A stretch of 64,000 bases of DNA from Haliclona indistincta. Taxonomy: Eukaryota > Porifera > Demospongiae > Haplosclerida > Chalinidae. The notes under the pieces were generated by a model. The model ran no database searches and was not told the origin of the DNA. It saw only the letters and a list, made by a program, of their open reading frames with translations. This document shows positions 11,022-21,475 of the stretch, one piece after another (position 1 is the first letter of the stretch; every line of letters starts with the position of its first letter). Position numbers and translations under genes: made by a program. The stretch lies in the NCBI GenBank assembly GCA_964017065.1, contig OZ024788.1, forward strand, positions 4,852,887 to 4,916,886, given 5' to 3'.

Positions 11022-13035
11022 TAACTCTCAGCTCAGCTCCTATTGCCTGTCCTGGAGACCCTGTCTCATTCACCTGTACATCAACTACTGGTGTTCTGAC
11101 TTGGAGAATTAGCAATGAAGAATCGATGCTTTATAATGTGTTAAATGTAGATGTGACAGCCACTCTTGGGATCTTCAGACTAACTGCTGTCAGGCAGGGC
11201 TCTTCCACTATAGTGTCTATGGCAACAGTTGAATCAGTAACATCAGACAATAATGGAACGACTATCACTTGTGAAGATGAAATTCTAAGCAATGCAGGCT
11301 CTAGTTCAGCTGTAGTGAGAGTTACAGGTTAGTCTGTTGTACAAGTGCTTATTAATGTAGGAAGTGCATATTTGCAAGTGTTTAGTCACTTTTAATTCAG
11401 GTCCTCCAGAAATTTCAAGCAATGTGCAAGTGATACCTTTGTCACTTACATCAATGAATCTTACCTGGGACCCTCCACTGAACTTCACTCACTGTGTTCA
11501 AAGCTATGTTGTTCAGTTCATTCATGGAACAGATTCAACCAATTTTAGCAGTACAAATAATGTCACTATATTCATAGCCACTGGATTAACCCAGGGAGTC
11601 CACTACACTATCACTGTGGCTGTGAGAGATGGGCAAGAACGGACGGGTAAAGAAAGTGAACAAGTATTGTACACATTAGATGGTAAGCAAATTCAAAATG
11701 TGAATCAAGCTGTTGAATCAAGCTATGGTCAGTTCTTCCTGCAGTGAAGAACATTACAATGAGTCTACTGCACTCAAATGGAACACATTTAATTGTACAT
11801 ATTCACTGGATTGCGGTATGATGTGATCAATAATTATTATTAACTGAATAGCTCAAAATTTTCTCTGACTCTATCTATCTTTAGGACTTCTCTTCATCCT
11901 ATCCTCCCTTGATTGGATACTGTTTAATTTCTAACATCACTTTGTCACCATTATTGTCACAAGAAACACAAAACCTGTCAGTCAACGCAACAAGTGCTGT
12001 ACTTACGGCCCTCAAAAAGCCTCATACTACCACATACTACTTTGAACTAGTTGGTCACAATATGTTTGGGCTTGGAATACCCACCAGGAAGCAAATTGGT
12101 AGGAGTAACAATAATTACTGTGTCTCTTTTAAACAACACAGTTACCACTTTGAGAGTATGTGTAGATCAACTGAATCAAATCTACATGTACTTCGATCTA
12201 TACTTTAAAATAGGACTAGTGTTACAATTGATACATGTATGAACTACATGTATACTATTATATAATACTGCATTCAATAGAGCACTCTGTTATTACAATT
12301 CAGATGTTCCGGTGTTGCTGCAGTCTATAGCTACTGGATCTGTATCAGTGTTTGTATCATCTAGTGCACACAATTCACCAACCATCACTGCAGCTGCAGG
12401 TTAGTTATCACTGATGATTTATTTACTGTGCATGATAAACTCCAAATTTAGGCCTAACAACTACTTCAATGCTGTGCACTAGTTTGCCAACATGTGAGTG
12501 TTCTGATAATGCACTCGTATTCAGACCTGTATAGAAAATTTTTAATTTCATCATGTGACAAGGTACTTGTTTTTCCGTACAGGCTCTGGATCAAATTTAG
12601 AACTAGTGGGTTTGGTTTTCATTGCAGTTCTCTTCCTTTTATTTTGGACCGCCATCATTATGATCATCATTTTGATAAGAGGTCAGTCACTGCCTAAATA
12701 CTGCAGCCGTTGAATGGAAATTTTAATCATAAAGCAAGAAAGACAAGCTTGATGAATACAAAATTCTTGTAAGCACTAAAATTTGTGCTTTAATAGAAAT
12801 ATAGCATTATTAAATTTTCAGCATCCAGAGAAGGAAAAAAGATAAGACAGTTGAGCTATCTTTAAATCACCAAAAGGTCAGAGTAAATAATTATCAATAT
12901 CAATATCTAAATGTTAATGTATTACTCTTTAAAAACAAGCCTCGAATAAAAGTTGAAGAATTTGACACATTGTCTTTTGAAGAGCAAGATCGCAGTGCAG
13001 AACAGCAGAGTGGAGTATATGACATGGTCTCTTAA
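11022..13035 (+). CDS. P5: receptor unit without its own signal exon, truncated tail
   Basis: Exons: 11022-11327 (Ig), 11401-11682 (FN3), 11745-11815, 11885-12098, 12304-12399, 12583-12681 (TM), 12735-12768, 12822-12876, 12940-13035. The Ig acceptor lies only 99 bp after the P4 stop. The 5' flank retains the start of the promoter seen before P2 (cattttcctttgttgtgtgcacg) and then jumps straight to the Ig acceptor, so the signal exon was deleted. Because all these exons are phase 1, they could be joined to an upstream P4 exon. A 3-base insertion turns TCT TAT GAT into TCT TAA TAT GAT at 13033, ending the protein just before the VSYDEV-type motif, while YDMV remains. Probably either an alternative 3' module of P4 or a dying copy. 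Confidence 0.55.
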
Positions 13036-13069
13036 TATGATAAAGTGGTAGACGATACTAAGAGATAAA

Positions 13070-13898
13070 CATATGCATCATGTGTCATCCTCATCACATT
13101 ATCCTCACGCGTATCAAAGTTTGTAATGCAGTGTCATATTAATTTTGTTTTATTGCTGACTCCTACAAGATAGTAGATCACTTATTTTTTCCTGTCAAGT
13201 TTAAAGCACTAATGGCAGAACATGTCGGACTACTATAAATTGTGAAAAGGACAATGTTAGATGATGTTGATTTAATATGTGCTTTGTCATGATCTTTTGT
13301 AATTATTTTAATATCATGATTTTTATGAATCAAAACAACTCTATAATTGTGTAGTATGTACGTGACATGCGTGCTAATGACATGTACTTCTAAGAGCCAC
13401 AGTGCATGTGCATGTGTTGATTGATGACAAATTGGGTACAAGTGAATTTGTATTCTAAATTTTTGACCATTTGGTTTCATAGTGCTTTTACAAACAGTCT
13501 TTGTTCTCTTGCGGGAGAGTAGGTTTATGTGGTGCACCTCCCATGGCCAGAGCAGAATATTTCTCAACCTAGCTTGCTTTTTTAGTGCTATCATTTGTCA
13601 AAGCAGATTTTATAATGGATGTTGGTTTGTTGCTGATTGTCTGCAGTGTGCTAATGACATGTACTTCTCATGTGTTGATTGATGACAAATTGGGTACAAG
13701 TGATTTTGTATTCTAAATTTTTGCCCGTTTAGTTTCAAAATGCTTTTGTTGTGTCAACAGATAGTATTCAGTTCCAAACAGTCTTTGTTCTCTTGCGGGA
13801 GAGTAGGTTTATGTAGTGCACCTCCCAGAGCAGAATATTCAAGTTCTCAACCTTGCTTGCTTTGTTTAGTGCTGTCGTTTGTAAAAGCAGACTTTACA
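13070..13898 (+). repeat. Partly duplicated promoter/signal module before P6
   Basis: This is the conserved intergenic module, but its last part is present twice: about 13480-13650 and again 13735-13956. The first copy includes a start codon at 13615 (ATGGATGTTGG) and runs into ctaatgacatgtacttctc after TGCAGTGTG, so its signal exon is cut off at the duplication join. The second copy has a full signal exon used by P6. No other gene is visible. Confidence 0.6.
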
Positions 13899-15020
13899 AT
13901 GGATGTTACTTTGATACTGATTGTCTGCAGTATTACTACAGTGATTGATGCAGCTGGTAAACCATAAAGCTACCATGATCTGACCTCATACTTATCATTA
14001 TGATATATAGTAACTCTCAGCTCAGTTCCTATTGCATGTCCTGGAGATACTGCCTCATTCACCTGTACATCAACTACTGGCGCTCTGGCTTGGAGAAGCA
14101 ATGGGGAGACCAAGCTTTTTACTGAGTGTAGATGTGACAGCCACTCCTGAGATAGTCAGACTAACTGCTGTCAGGCAAGGCATTTCCACTATAGTGTCTA
14201 TGGCAACAGTTCAATCAGTAACATCAGACAATAATGGAGCTACCGTCACATGTAATGATAATGCAGGGTCTCTTTCAGCTGCATGTAGTGAGAGTTACTC
14301 GTAAGTAACTTGTACAAGTGCTTATTAATAAGTGCATGTTTAGTAACTTTTAATGTAGGGCTGCCAGGAATTTCAAGCAATGTGCAAGTGATACCTTTGT
14401 CACTCACATCAATGAATCTTATCTGGGACCCTCCACAGAACTTCGCTCGCTGTGTTCAAAGCTATGTCACTCATTTTATAAATGGAACAGAGTCAACAAG
14501 TTTTAGCGGTACAAATAATGTCACTATGTTCATAGTCAATGAATTAACCCAGGGAGTCCAATACGGTATAACTGTGGTTGCGATAGATGGACAATTTATT
14601 ATTCTACACATTAGATGGTATGCAAATTTAAAATGTGAATCAAGCTATTAAATCAAGCTATGGTTCAGTTCTTCCTGCAGTGAAGAACATTACGATAAGT
14701 TCACTGCACTCAAATGGAAAACATAAATTACAATTGTAAATATTCACTGGATTGCGGTATTATGTGATCAATAATTAACTGAATCTACATGTATCTTCAG
14801 GACTTCTCTTCATCCTATCCTCCCTTGATTGGATACTGTTTAATTTCTAACATAACCTTGTCACCAATAATTATTGTCACAAGAAACACAAAACCTGTCA
14901 GTCAACACAACAAGTGCTGTACCTTTGACCCTCGTAAAGCCTCACACTACCACATACTACTTTGAACTAGTTGGTCGCAATAGGTTTGGGCTTTGAATAG
15001 CCACCAGGATGCAAATTGAA
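13899..15020 (+). pseudogene. P6: decayed Ig/FN3 receptor copy
   Basis: The signal exon 13899-13956 is good. The Ig exon (from 14011) lacks about 5 bases at 14115-14123 (aagctttttactg), gains about 4 bases near 14283, and ends with a changed donor. The FN3 exon (from 14359) lost about two dozen bases after GATGGACAA near 14590 and goes out of frame. The second FN3 (from about 14801) has an in-frame TAG in the block matching GLGIP and stops aligning near 15020. Stalk, TM and tail are absent; the next unit (P7) begins 118 bp later. This is a 3'-truncated pseudogene. Confidence 0.8.
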
Positions 15021-15137
15021 CTTAAACAATTGAGGACTTATAAACTGTAACCTTTGTTATACTATGGATGATCGGTAAACATCGCAAATATCCCAAAATT
15101 TTTCAATATTCAGTAGCAGCGCTTTACGGTAGTTGTC

Positions 15138-17338
15138 ATGACATCTCTGATTCTTTGGCTGCTTCTTTTAGTCAAAACTGGATCTGCTACAGGTAACTAT
15201 GCTTCTTTTGATAGTGATCTATCAACTGCCGTTGCAATTTCTGTAATTCAGTGTTCTTTCATCCAAATACAAGCATAGTGGAAATATGTTCTGGAAATAA
15301 CTTACAACTGACATGCAGATCTGATACTGGTACACTAATTTGGAGAGTTAGAGACCTTACCAAGACCTACTCTACAGCACTTCCAGTGAATCAACCCAGT
15401 TCACTTGGTGACCACATCACAGTGTATCCAACTAATACATCTGGTTCAGTCATCACATCAGTAGCCAACATCACAGGAGCTCCATTGGCTCTTAATGGAA
15501 CAGTGATACAATGCAAAGATAATGGTGAAAGCAAAGAAAAAGTGATCATTGTGTCAGGTTAAAGAGTTTATTCTTTTAGTTTGTTAATGTTATACATGTT
15601 TTAGACAGAATACATGTATCAGCACCTAGAAATCTAAGTTTCACAGCTCTCAATTTCACTACGGCATCAATTGAGTGGGCAATACCCTCAATTTTGGGTC
15701 ATCTTGTTGAAGTCTACTACATTCAAATATTTAGCCATTCTCATAATATAACATTGAACTTAACCTCACCTGCCAACTATGTCAACACGACTAGTCTTAG
15801 TCGAGGTGTTGAATACAATATCACTGTGTATGGCAGAAATTTGACTTGTACTAGTTATGAAGGAGAAAAGGCAACTCTCCTGATGACACTTGACGGTATT
15901 CATGCTTCTATTGTAATAATACTGTTATTACTGTGCTTGTATTATAGTACCTGAGCAAGTTATTAGTCTCTCAGCTGTCTCTTTGCTGGAAGAAAACGTT
16001 CTTGCAACATGGCAGGTTGTACATTCTTTTAATGTGCTAATTGTGATAAATTATATATTCCATATAGCAACCTCCATCCTCTTCTCGTCCACCTGTCATG
16101 TACTATACAGTACAACACAATGTGTCTACTGATACTGATGATGGTATCTCTCTAGTAAATACTACAATGACAAACATCACTATTGATGGAGCACAACCTG
16201 GTCATGTGTACTACATTGAGGTCACTGCTGTCAACATACTGGGACCAGGACCACCAACATCAACATGTATGCAGCTATAGTGTGCACAAACTGATAGATC
16301 AATGAATTTGTTTCAGTTATAGGGCATTACACACCAACCACTGGAAGAGGTATTATGATTGATTACAGATGCATGTATGTCTTCATTACCATTAATGTTT
16401 TATGTAGACATGATGCAGAATTACAGTGTATACATAATATTGGGTGCTGTTTGTATCCCATTTTTGAGAGTATGTATAGATCAACTGAATCCGATTACAA
16501 ATCTACATGTACTTCGATCTATACTTCAAATTAGACTAGTGTTACAGTACAATTGGTACACTATTACAATGCTGCATTCAATAGAGCACTCTGTTATTAC
16601 AATTCAGATGTTCCGGTGTTGCTGCAGTCTATAGCTACTGGATCTGTATCAGTGCCGTTTGTATCATCTGGTGCACACAATTCACCAACCATCACTACTG
16701 CAGCTGCAGGTTGTCACAGGTTGTCATTTTTTTACTTTGCGTAAATTCTAAATTTAGGGATAGCAACACATTCAATGCAGTGCACTAGTTTGCCAACATG
16801 TGAGTGTTCTGATAATGCACTCGTATTCAGACTCTGTATAGAACATGATGCTTTTAATTTCATTGTGTGACGAGGTACTTGTTTGCTACAAACAGGCTCT
16901 GGATCAAGTTTAGAGCTAGTGGGTTTGGTTTTCATTCCTGTTTTCTTTCTTTTATTTGTAATCGCCATCATTATGACCATCATTCTGATAAGAGGTCAGT
17001 CACTGCCTAAATACTGCAGCCGTTGAATGCAAATTTTAATCATAAAGCAAGAAAGACAAGCTTGATGAATACAAAATTCTTGTAAGCACTAAAATTTGTG
17101 GTTTAATAGAATTATAATGTTAATAAATTTTCAGCATCCAGAGAAAGAAGAAAGATAAGACAGTTGAGCTATCTTTAAATCACCAAAAGGTCCGTGTCAT
17201 ATTATCAATATTCTAAATACAAAATTAATGTTGATGTATTACTCTTTAAAAAACAAGCCTCGAATAAAAGTTGAAGAATTTGACTCATTGTCTTTTGAAG
17301 AGCAAGATCGCAGTGAAGAACAGCAGAGTGGAGTATAG
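15138..17338 (+). CDS. P7: chimeric receptor, divergent ectodomain on family TM/tail
   Basis: Exons: 15138-15192 (signal, ATG at 15138, MTSLILWLLLLVKTGSA), 15252-15557 (Ig with SDTGTLIW and NGTVIQC), 15605-15895 (FN3), 15948-16015 and 16068-16266 (second FN3), 16317-16349, 16608-16709 (stalk), 16896-16994 (TM), 17048-17081, 17135-17189, 17258-17338; 1323 bases, 440 residues. The ectodomain hardly resembles the other plus genes; its Ig exon is closer to the minus-strand subfamily (TDTGRLVW, NGTTVEC). From 16608 on, sequence and introns match P2 and P5 closely. The tail ends early: GTATAT of relatives is GTA TAG here, so neither YDMV nor VSYDEV is made. Exchange of an ectodomain block by recombination is the simplest explanation. 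Confidence 0.75.
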
Positions 17339-17919
17339 AAGTGGTCTCTTAATATGATGAAGTGGTAGACGATACTAAGAGATAAACATCATGTGTCATC
17401 CTCATCACGTAATACAGTGTCATGTTAATATTATTTTATTTTATAGTCCACTCCTACCACACACGTATTATTTTTAGATAGTAGATCACTTATGTTTTCT
17501 TGTCAAGTTTGAAGCACTAACGGCAGGACATGCCGGACTATTATAAGCTGTGAAAAAGACAATTTTTAGATGATCTTTTGTAATTATTTTATTGTGATTT
17601 TATGAATCAAAAACAACAGTACTGTATAATCATGTAATAATTATTATGTACAAACATGTGTGCTAATGGCTAAGAGCTACAGTGCATGTGCATGTGTTTA
17701 TTGAGAACAAATTGGGTACAAGTGAATTGTATTCTAAATTTTTGCCCATTTAGTTTCATAATGCTTTTGTTGTGTCAACAGATAGTATTCAGTTCCAAAC
17801 AGTCTTTATTCTCTTGCGGGAGAGTAGGTTTATGTGGTGCACCTCCCAGAGCAGAATATTCAAGTTCTCGACCTGGCTTGCTTTGTTTAGTGCTGTCGTT
17901 TGTAAAAGCAGAATTTACA
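17339..17919 (+). promoter_or_regulatory. Conserved 5' flank module of P8
   Basis: Fourth copy of the intergenic module, including the untranslated remnant of the P7 tail (gatgaagtggtagacg, about 17357) before it. The proximal 150 bp repeats the gtgtcaacag and gggagagtaggtttatg blocks found before P3, P4 and P6. No coding exon. Confidence 0.4.
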
Positions 17920-20148
17920 ATGGATGTCACTTTGCTACTGGTTGTCTGCAGTGTTACCACGGTGATTGATGCTGCTGGTAAGCCATATACCATGAACTGG
18001 TCATACTTATCATTATGGGATATAGTAACCCTCAGCTCAGCTCCTATTGCCTGCCCTGGAGATACTGTCTCATTCACGTGTACATCAACTACTGGCGCTC
18101 TAGCTTGGAGAAGCAATGGGGAGACTAAGCTTTATAATGTGCTGAGTGTAGATGTGACAGCCACTCTTGGAATATTCAGACTAACTGCAGACAGGCAGGG
18201 CTCTTCTACTATAGTGTCTATGGCAACAGTAGAATCAGTAACATCAGACAATAATGGAGCTACCATCACATGTAATGATGACATTGTTAGCAATGCAGGA
18301 TCTCTTTCAGCTGTAGTGAGAGTTACAGGTAAGTCAGTTGGTATGTGAAATGCACACTTTGCAATTGTACATGTGCACTCCATGTAGGGCCGCCAGGAAT
18401 CTCAAGGAATTTGCAAGTAATGCCCTTGACACTGACATCAATGAAACTCACATGGGATCCTCCACAGAACTTCACTCACTGTGTCCAAAGCTATGTTGCT
18501 CAGTTCATTCATGGAACAGAGTCAACCATTTTCAGTACAAATAATGTCACTACATTCACGGTCACTGGATTAACTCAGGGAGTCCACTACGCTATCACTG
18601 TGGCTGCGAGAGATGGGCAAGGACGAACTGGTCAGGAGAGCCAACAAGTATTCCACACATTAGATGGTAAGTTAATAGAAAATGTAAACAATTATTCCAG
18701 CTTTGTCTCAGTTCTTCCTGCAGTGAAGAATATTATGATGAGTCTACTGCACTCAAATGGAACACATTTGATTGTACATATTAGCTGGATTCCAGTCAGT
18801 AAAATTCATTTCCATTATCAAACATAGCACTTCTTGTCTCCTCAGGATTTTCCATCATCTTACCCTCCATTGACTAACTACAGATTAATCTCTAATATCA
18901 CTTCACTATCACAAGTAACACAAGTCCTGTCCGTCACCACCACCACTGCCGTGCTCATGACCGCCACAAAGCTTCACACTACCACGTACTACTTTGAACT
19001 ACGTGGCCAAAATATGTTTGGGGATGGAAATCCAGCTAGGAGAGAAATTGGTATAGTAATAAAAGACAAAAGTCCTATTGTGTCTATTTTAATTCAAACA
19101 GCTTTAAAATCAATACCACAGACTATAGATCAGCTCAATCCAGTCATATGTAAGACATATGCATACACTTAATGACAAAAACTATATGTGGAACCACATG
19201 AAGTGATTACAATAATTAATATAGATGCTCCTGTGTTGCTGCAACCTATAGCTACTGAATTTGCATCTGGGTTGCCTACTGCACCAGCCAATCCCCCAAC
19301 CACCACTGAAGGTTGTACACTGTAATCGTCTGGTCAATACATTGATGTTTTTGATTTACAAAACTCCAAATTTAGGCATCATGGAGTCAATGCTGTGCAC
19401 TAGTTTTCCAACCAGTGAGTGTTCTGGATAAACTCACATACGCAAAACACATAACATAATAGCTTGAAGCATGAGTCAGTGCACATACATTGAAATGATA
19501 TGTGTAGGGATGATGATGTATCATTGTAATTGTTCATTTTGCTTATTAGGTGCTCCTGCTGCATTAACAAGTCTCGAAACAATTGGGATGGTTTTCATTG
19601 CTCTCTTTTTGATTGTCTTTGTGGTTGCCATCATCTTGTCCATCTTTCTGATAAGAGGTCAGTCACTGCCCAAATACTTACATGTACCGTAGAATTTATT
19701 ACAATTTGTTACCCCACAGCAAGAAAAACAAGCCTGATGAATACAAGTGTATATGCAAAATTCTTGTAAGTGTTTCAACTGTCATGTTTGAATCATTAAT
19801 TATAGCAATTTTCTCTGTTTAGCATCCGAAGAGGAAAGAAAGAGAAGACTGTTCGGTTATCTTCAGATAAGCAAAAGGTCTAACATTATACAATTACCAT
19901 TTTTAATGTAAACACTGTTGTATTATTCTTAGAGTACTAAATCAGAAACAAAGAAAAGATTTGAAGTGACAGCGCAACCCAGAGTAGGGGAGATGGTGTC
20001 TTATGAAGAAGTGCTAGATCGCAGTGGAGTGCAGCAGAGTGGTGCAAGAAAAGTAGACATAGTCTCTTATGATGAAGTGGTAGATCATACCAAGAAATCG
20101 TTTGAGATGAAGAGTAATCCATCATATCCTCATGTGTACTATTCTTGA
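17920..20148 (+). CDS. P8: intact Ig/FN3 receptor with class I tail
   Basis: The cleanest plus-strand model. Exons: 17920-17977 (signal, MDVTLLLVVCSV), 18026-18328 (Ig), 18388-18666 (FN3), 18724-18794 and 18846-19050 (second FN3), 19102-19149, 19225-19311 (stalk), 19550-19657 (TM, MVFIALFLIVFVVAIILSIF), 19720-19765, 19823-19877 (RRGKKEKTVR), 19933-20148; 1476 bases, 491 residues. The tail holds VSYEEV and VSYDEV, both ITIM-like and about 30 residues apart, then PSYPHVYYS at the C-terminus. The first intron is only 48 bp, a multiple of three and free of stops, so its retention would add 16 residues. The FN3 and TM halves diverge more from P2-P5 than those do from each other. P9 starts 86 bp downstream on the same strand. 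Confidence 0.88.
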
Positions 20149-20234
20149 ATCAAATTTTGTAATGTGCATCAAAAAATTGATCGATAATCACATTCATTGA
20201 CCCCGCCTACTCTAGAAGGTGTGGCGTATCGAAA

Positions 20235-20925
20235 ATGCAGAATCCACTGTTTTTGCTGCTTTTGGCGTTCGTTTCAGTCGTTCTGCGCTGCTGCCATGCT
20301 GGTGAGCGATATATCTAGTAGCTATAGGCAACAGAGCGTGACTAAAGAGTCTCAAATTTAGTCTACACGCTTGATCTACGTTATGTGTCTGTTTGTGCAT
20401 GGTGATTGCTAGCTAGGCAGCTTTTTGGTCACTGTACCCAATTTTATCAGATTTGCTGTCTTTTTCAAATAGTGTCTCCATCACCAATCGAACCAACCCC
20501 CTCACCTTCGACTGAGCCAACAGGTACCTAAGCACGAATTTCTAGTGTTTGTCATAGATTAGTATCTGACCATCACATTTTTCACGCAGACCCATCTGGC
20601 ATCAGCACTGGTGCATTGGCTGCAGCAATAGCTGTACCAGTAGTACTGATCATAATAGCACTCTGCTTGGTAGATGATGTCATAATCGGAGTGGGCATAG
20701 CACTGTGGAAGAGAAGGTATACTCCATGTCTATGCTTCACCTCCGTATCACTTTTGTGCATTTCTTCAAAGGCAAAAGAAAAGGTCAACTAACAGCTCAA
20801 ACAGGTTAGTTCATATAGATAGTGAGAGGCACTATAGTCTCTATACTCACGTTATTGGACACAATGAGTACGCATACAAGACTCTTGACTCAAACAATAG
20901 TAACTATGATGATATTATAAATTAA
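20235..20925 (+). CDS. P9: small ITAM-bearing transmembrane adaptor-like protein
   Basis: Exons: 20235-20301 (signal, MQNPLFLLLLAFVSVV), 20473-20523 (Pro/Ser/Thr linker), 20590-20716 (hydrophobic segment) and 20772-20925 (tail, TAA at 20923); 399 bases, 132 residues. There is no Ig or FN3 domain; the mature ectodomain is about 20-25 residues. The hydrophobic segment runs from ALAAAIAV to IGVGIALW and contains Asp-Asp (CLVDDVII), followed by basic KRRQKKR. The tail has SLYTHV, then YKTLDSNNSNYDDI, which fits YxxL-x6-YxxI, the ITAM spacing. Short ectodomain, acidic membrane residues and an ITAM are the marks of DAP12/FcR-gamma/CD3-type signalling adaptors; function here is inferred from that layout only, not homology. 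The third exon could also join later exons (see 21042-21306). Confidence 0.72.
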
Positions 20926-21041
20926 CAATTTTGTCTTCAAAAGTTTTTAGAAGGGGTTTGAAAAACATCCAATGTAGTTTCAGTAATTTGAGAGCAGGGA
21001 TAGACTATTTTTGTGAACCATTTCTTTAAAACCTTTTTTAG

Positions 21042-21306
21042 AAGTGATGATGCTGGCGGGGAGACTGAACAACAGCAAGACCAGGAACCAGCTGCTGCTG
21101 ACAATACAGGTACACCTGACAATTTTGTACTGTAACATTACTGATGTGTGATCGTGTCTCTGTTGTTCAGATCCTTCGACAACAGTGGACGAACACGAAA
21201 TGAGACAAAGTCAGTGTTGATTATGGTACACAATTTCAAAAATTAAAATTGATGGTTATTGATTCTATTTTCATCTCCAGATTATAGTACATTCTCATCA
21301 ACATGA
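21042..21306 (+). other. Alternative 3' exons of P9 (candidate)
   Basis: Three phase-compatible segments, 21042-21109, 21171-21209 and 21281-21306 (TGA), follow the ITAM exon. A donor inside that exon (AACAG/gttag at 20804) leaves phase 2 and would connect to 21042. The product would replace the ITAM with an acidic, Gln-rich tail (GGETEQQQDQEP) ending in NYSTFSST. This is a splice prediction only; it would give a non-ITAM isoform. The rest of 20926-21475 shows no other gene and separates the converging arrays. Confidence 0.4.
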
Positions 21307-21475
21307 AGAATACCGACCCATTCTATGACATCAAGTCAATTTGAGTGAAATTGACAAATTTTTTTATTAGAAAGTAGAAATTTTTTATATACTGCGCATA
21401 TTTTTTATGAAAGCTTTCAAAATAATTCACACGAGCTGATACATATAAATCGTTTCATGTGTGCATGAGGTTTAG

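Noticed and set aside
17686..18348. 220-residue open frame covering P8 signal and Ig
   Set aside because: Its first half is 5' flank that is conserved only because of duplication; the start at 17920 with a signal peptide and the 48-bp intron fit all family members.
20805..20822. An 18-bp intron in P9 (gttag...gatag)
   Set aside because: Too short to be spliced; the exon simply reads through in the same frame.
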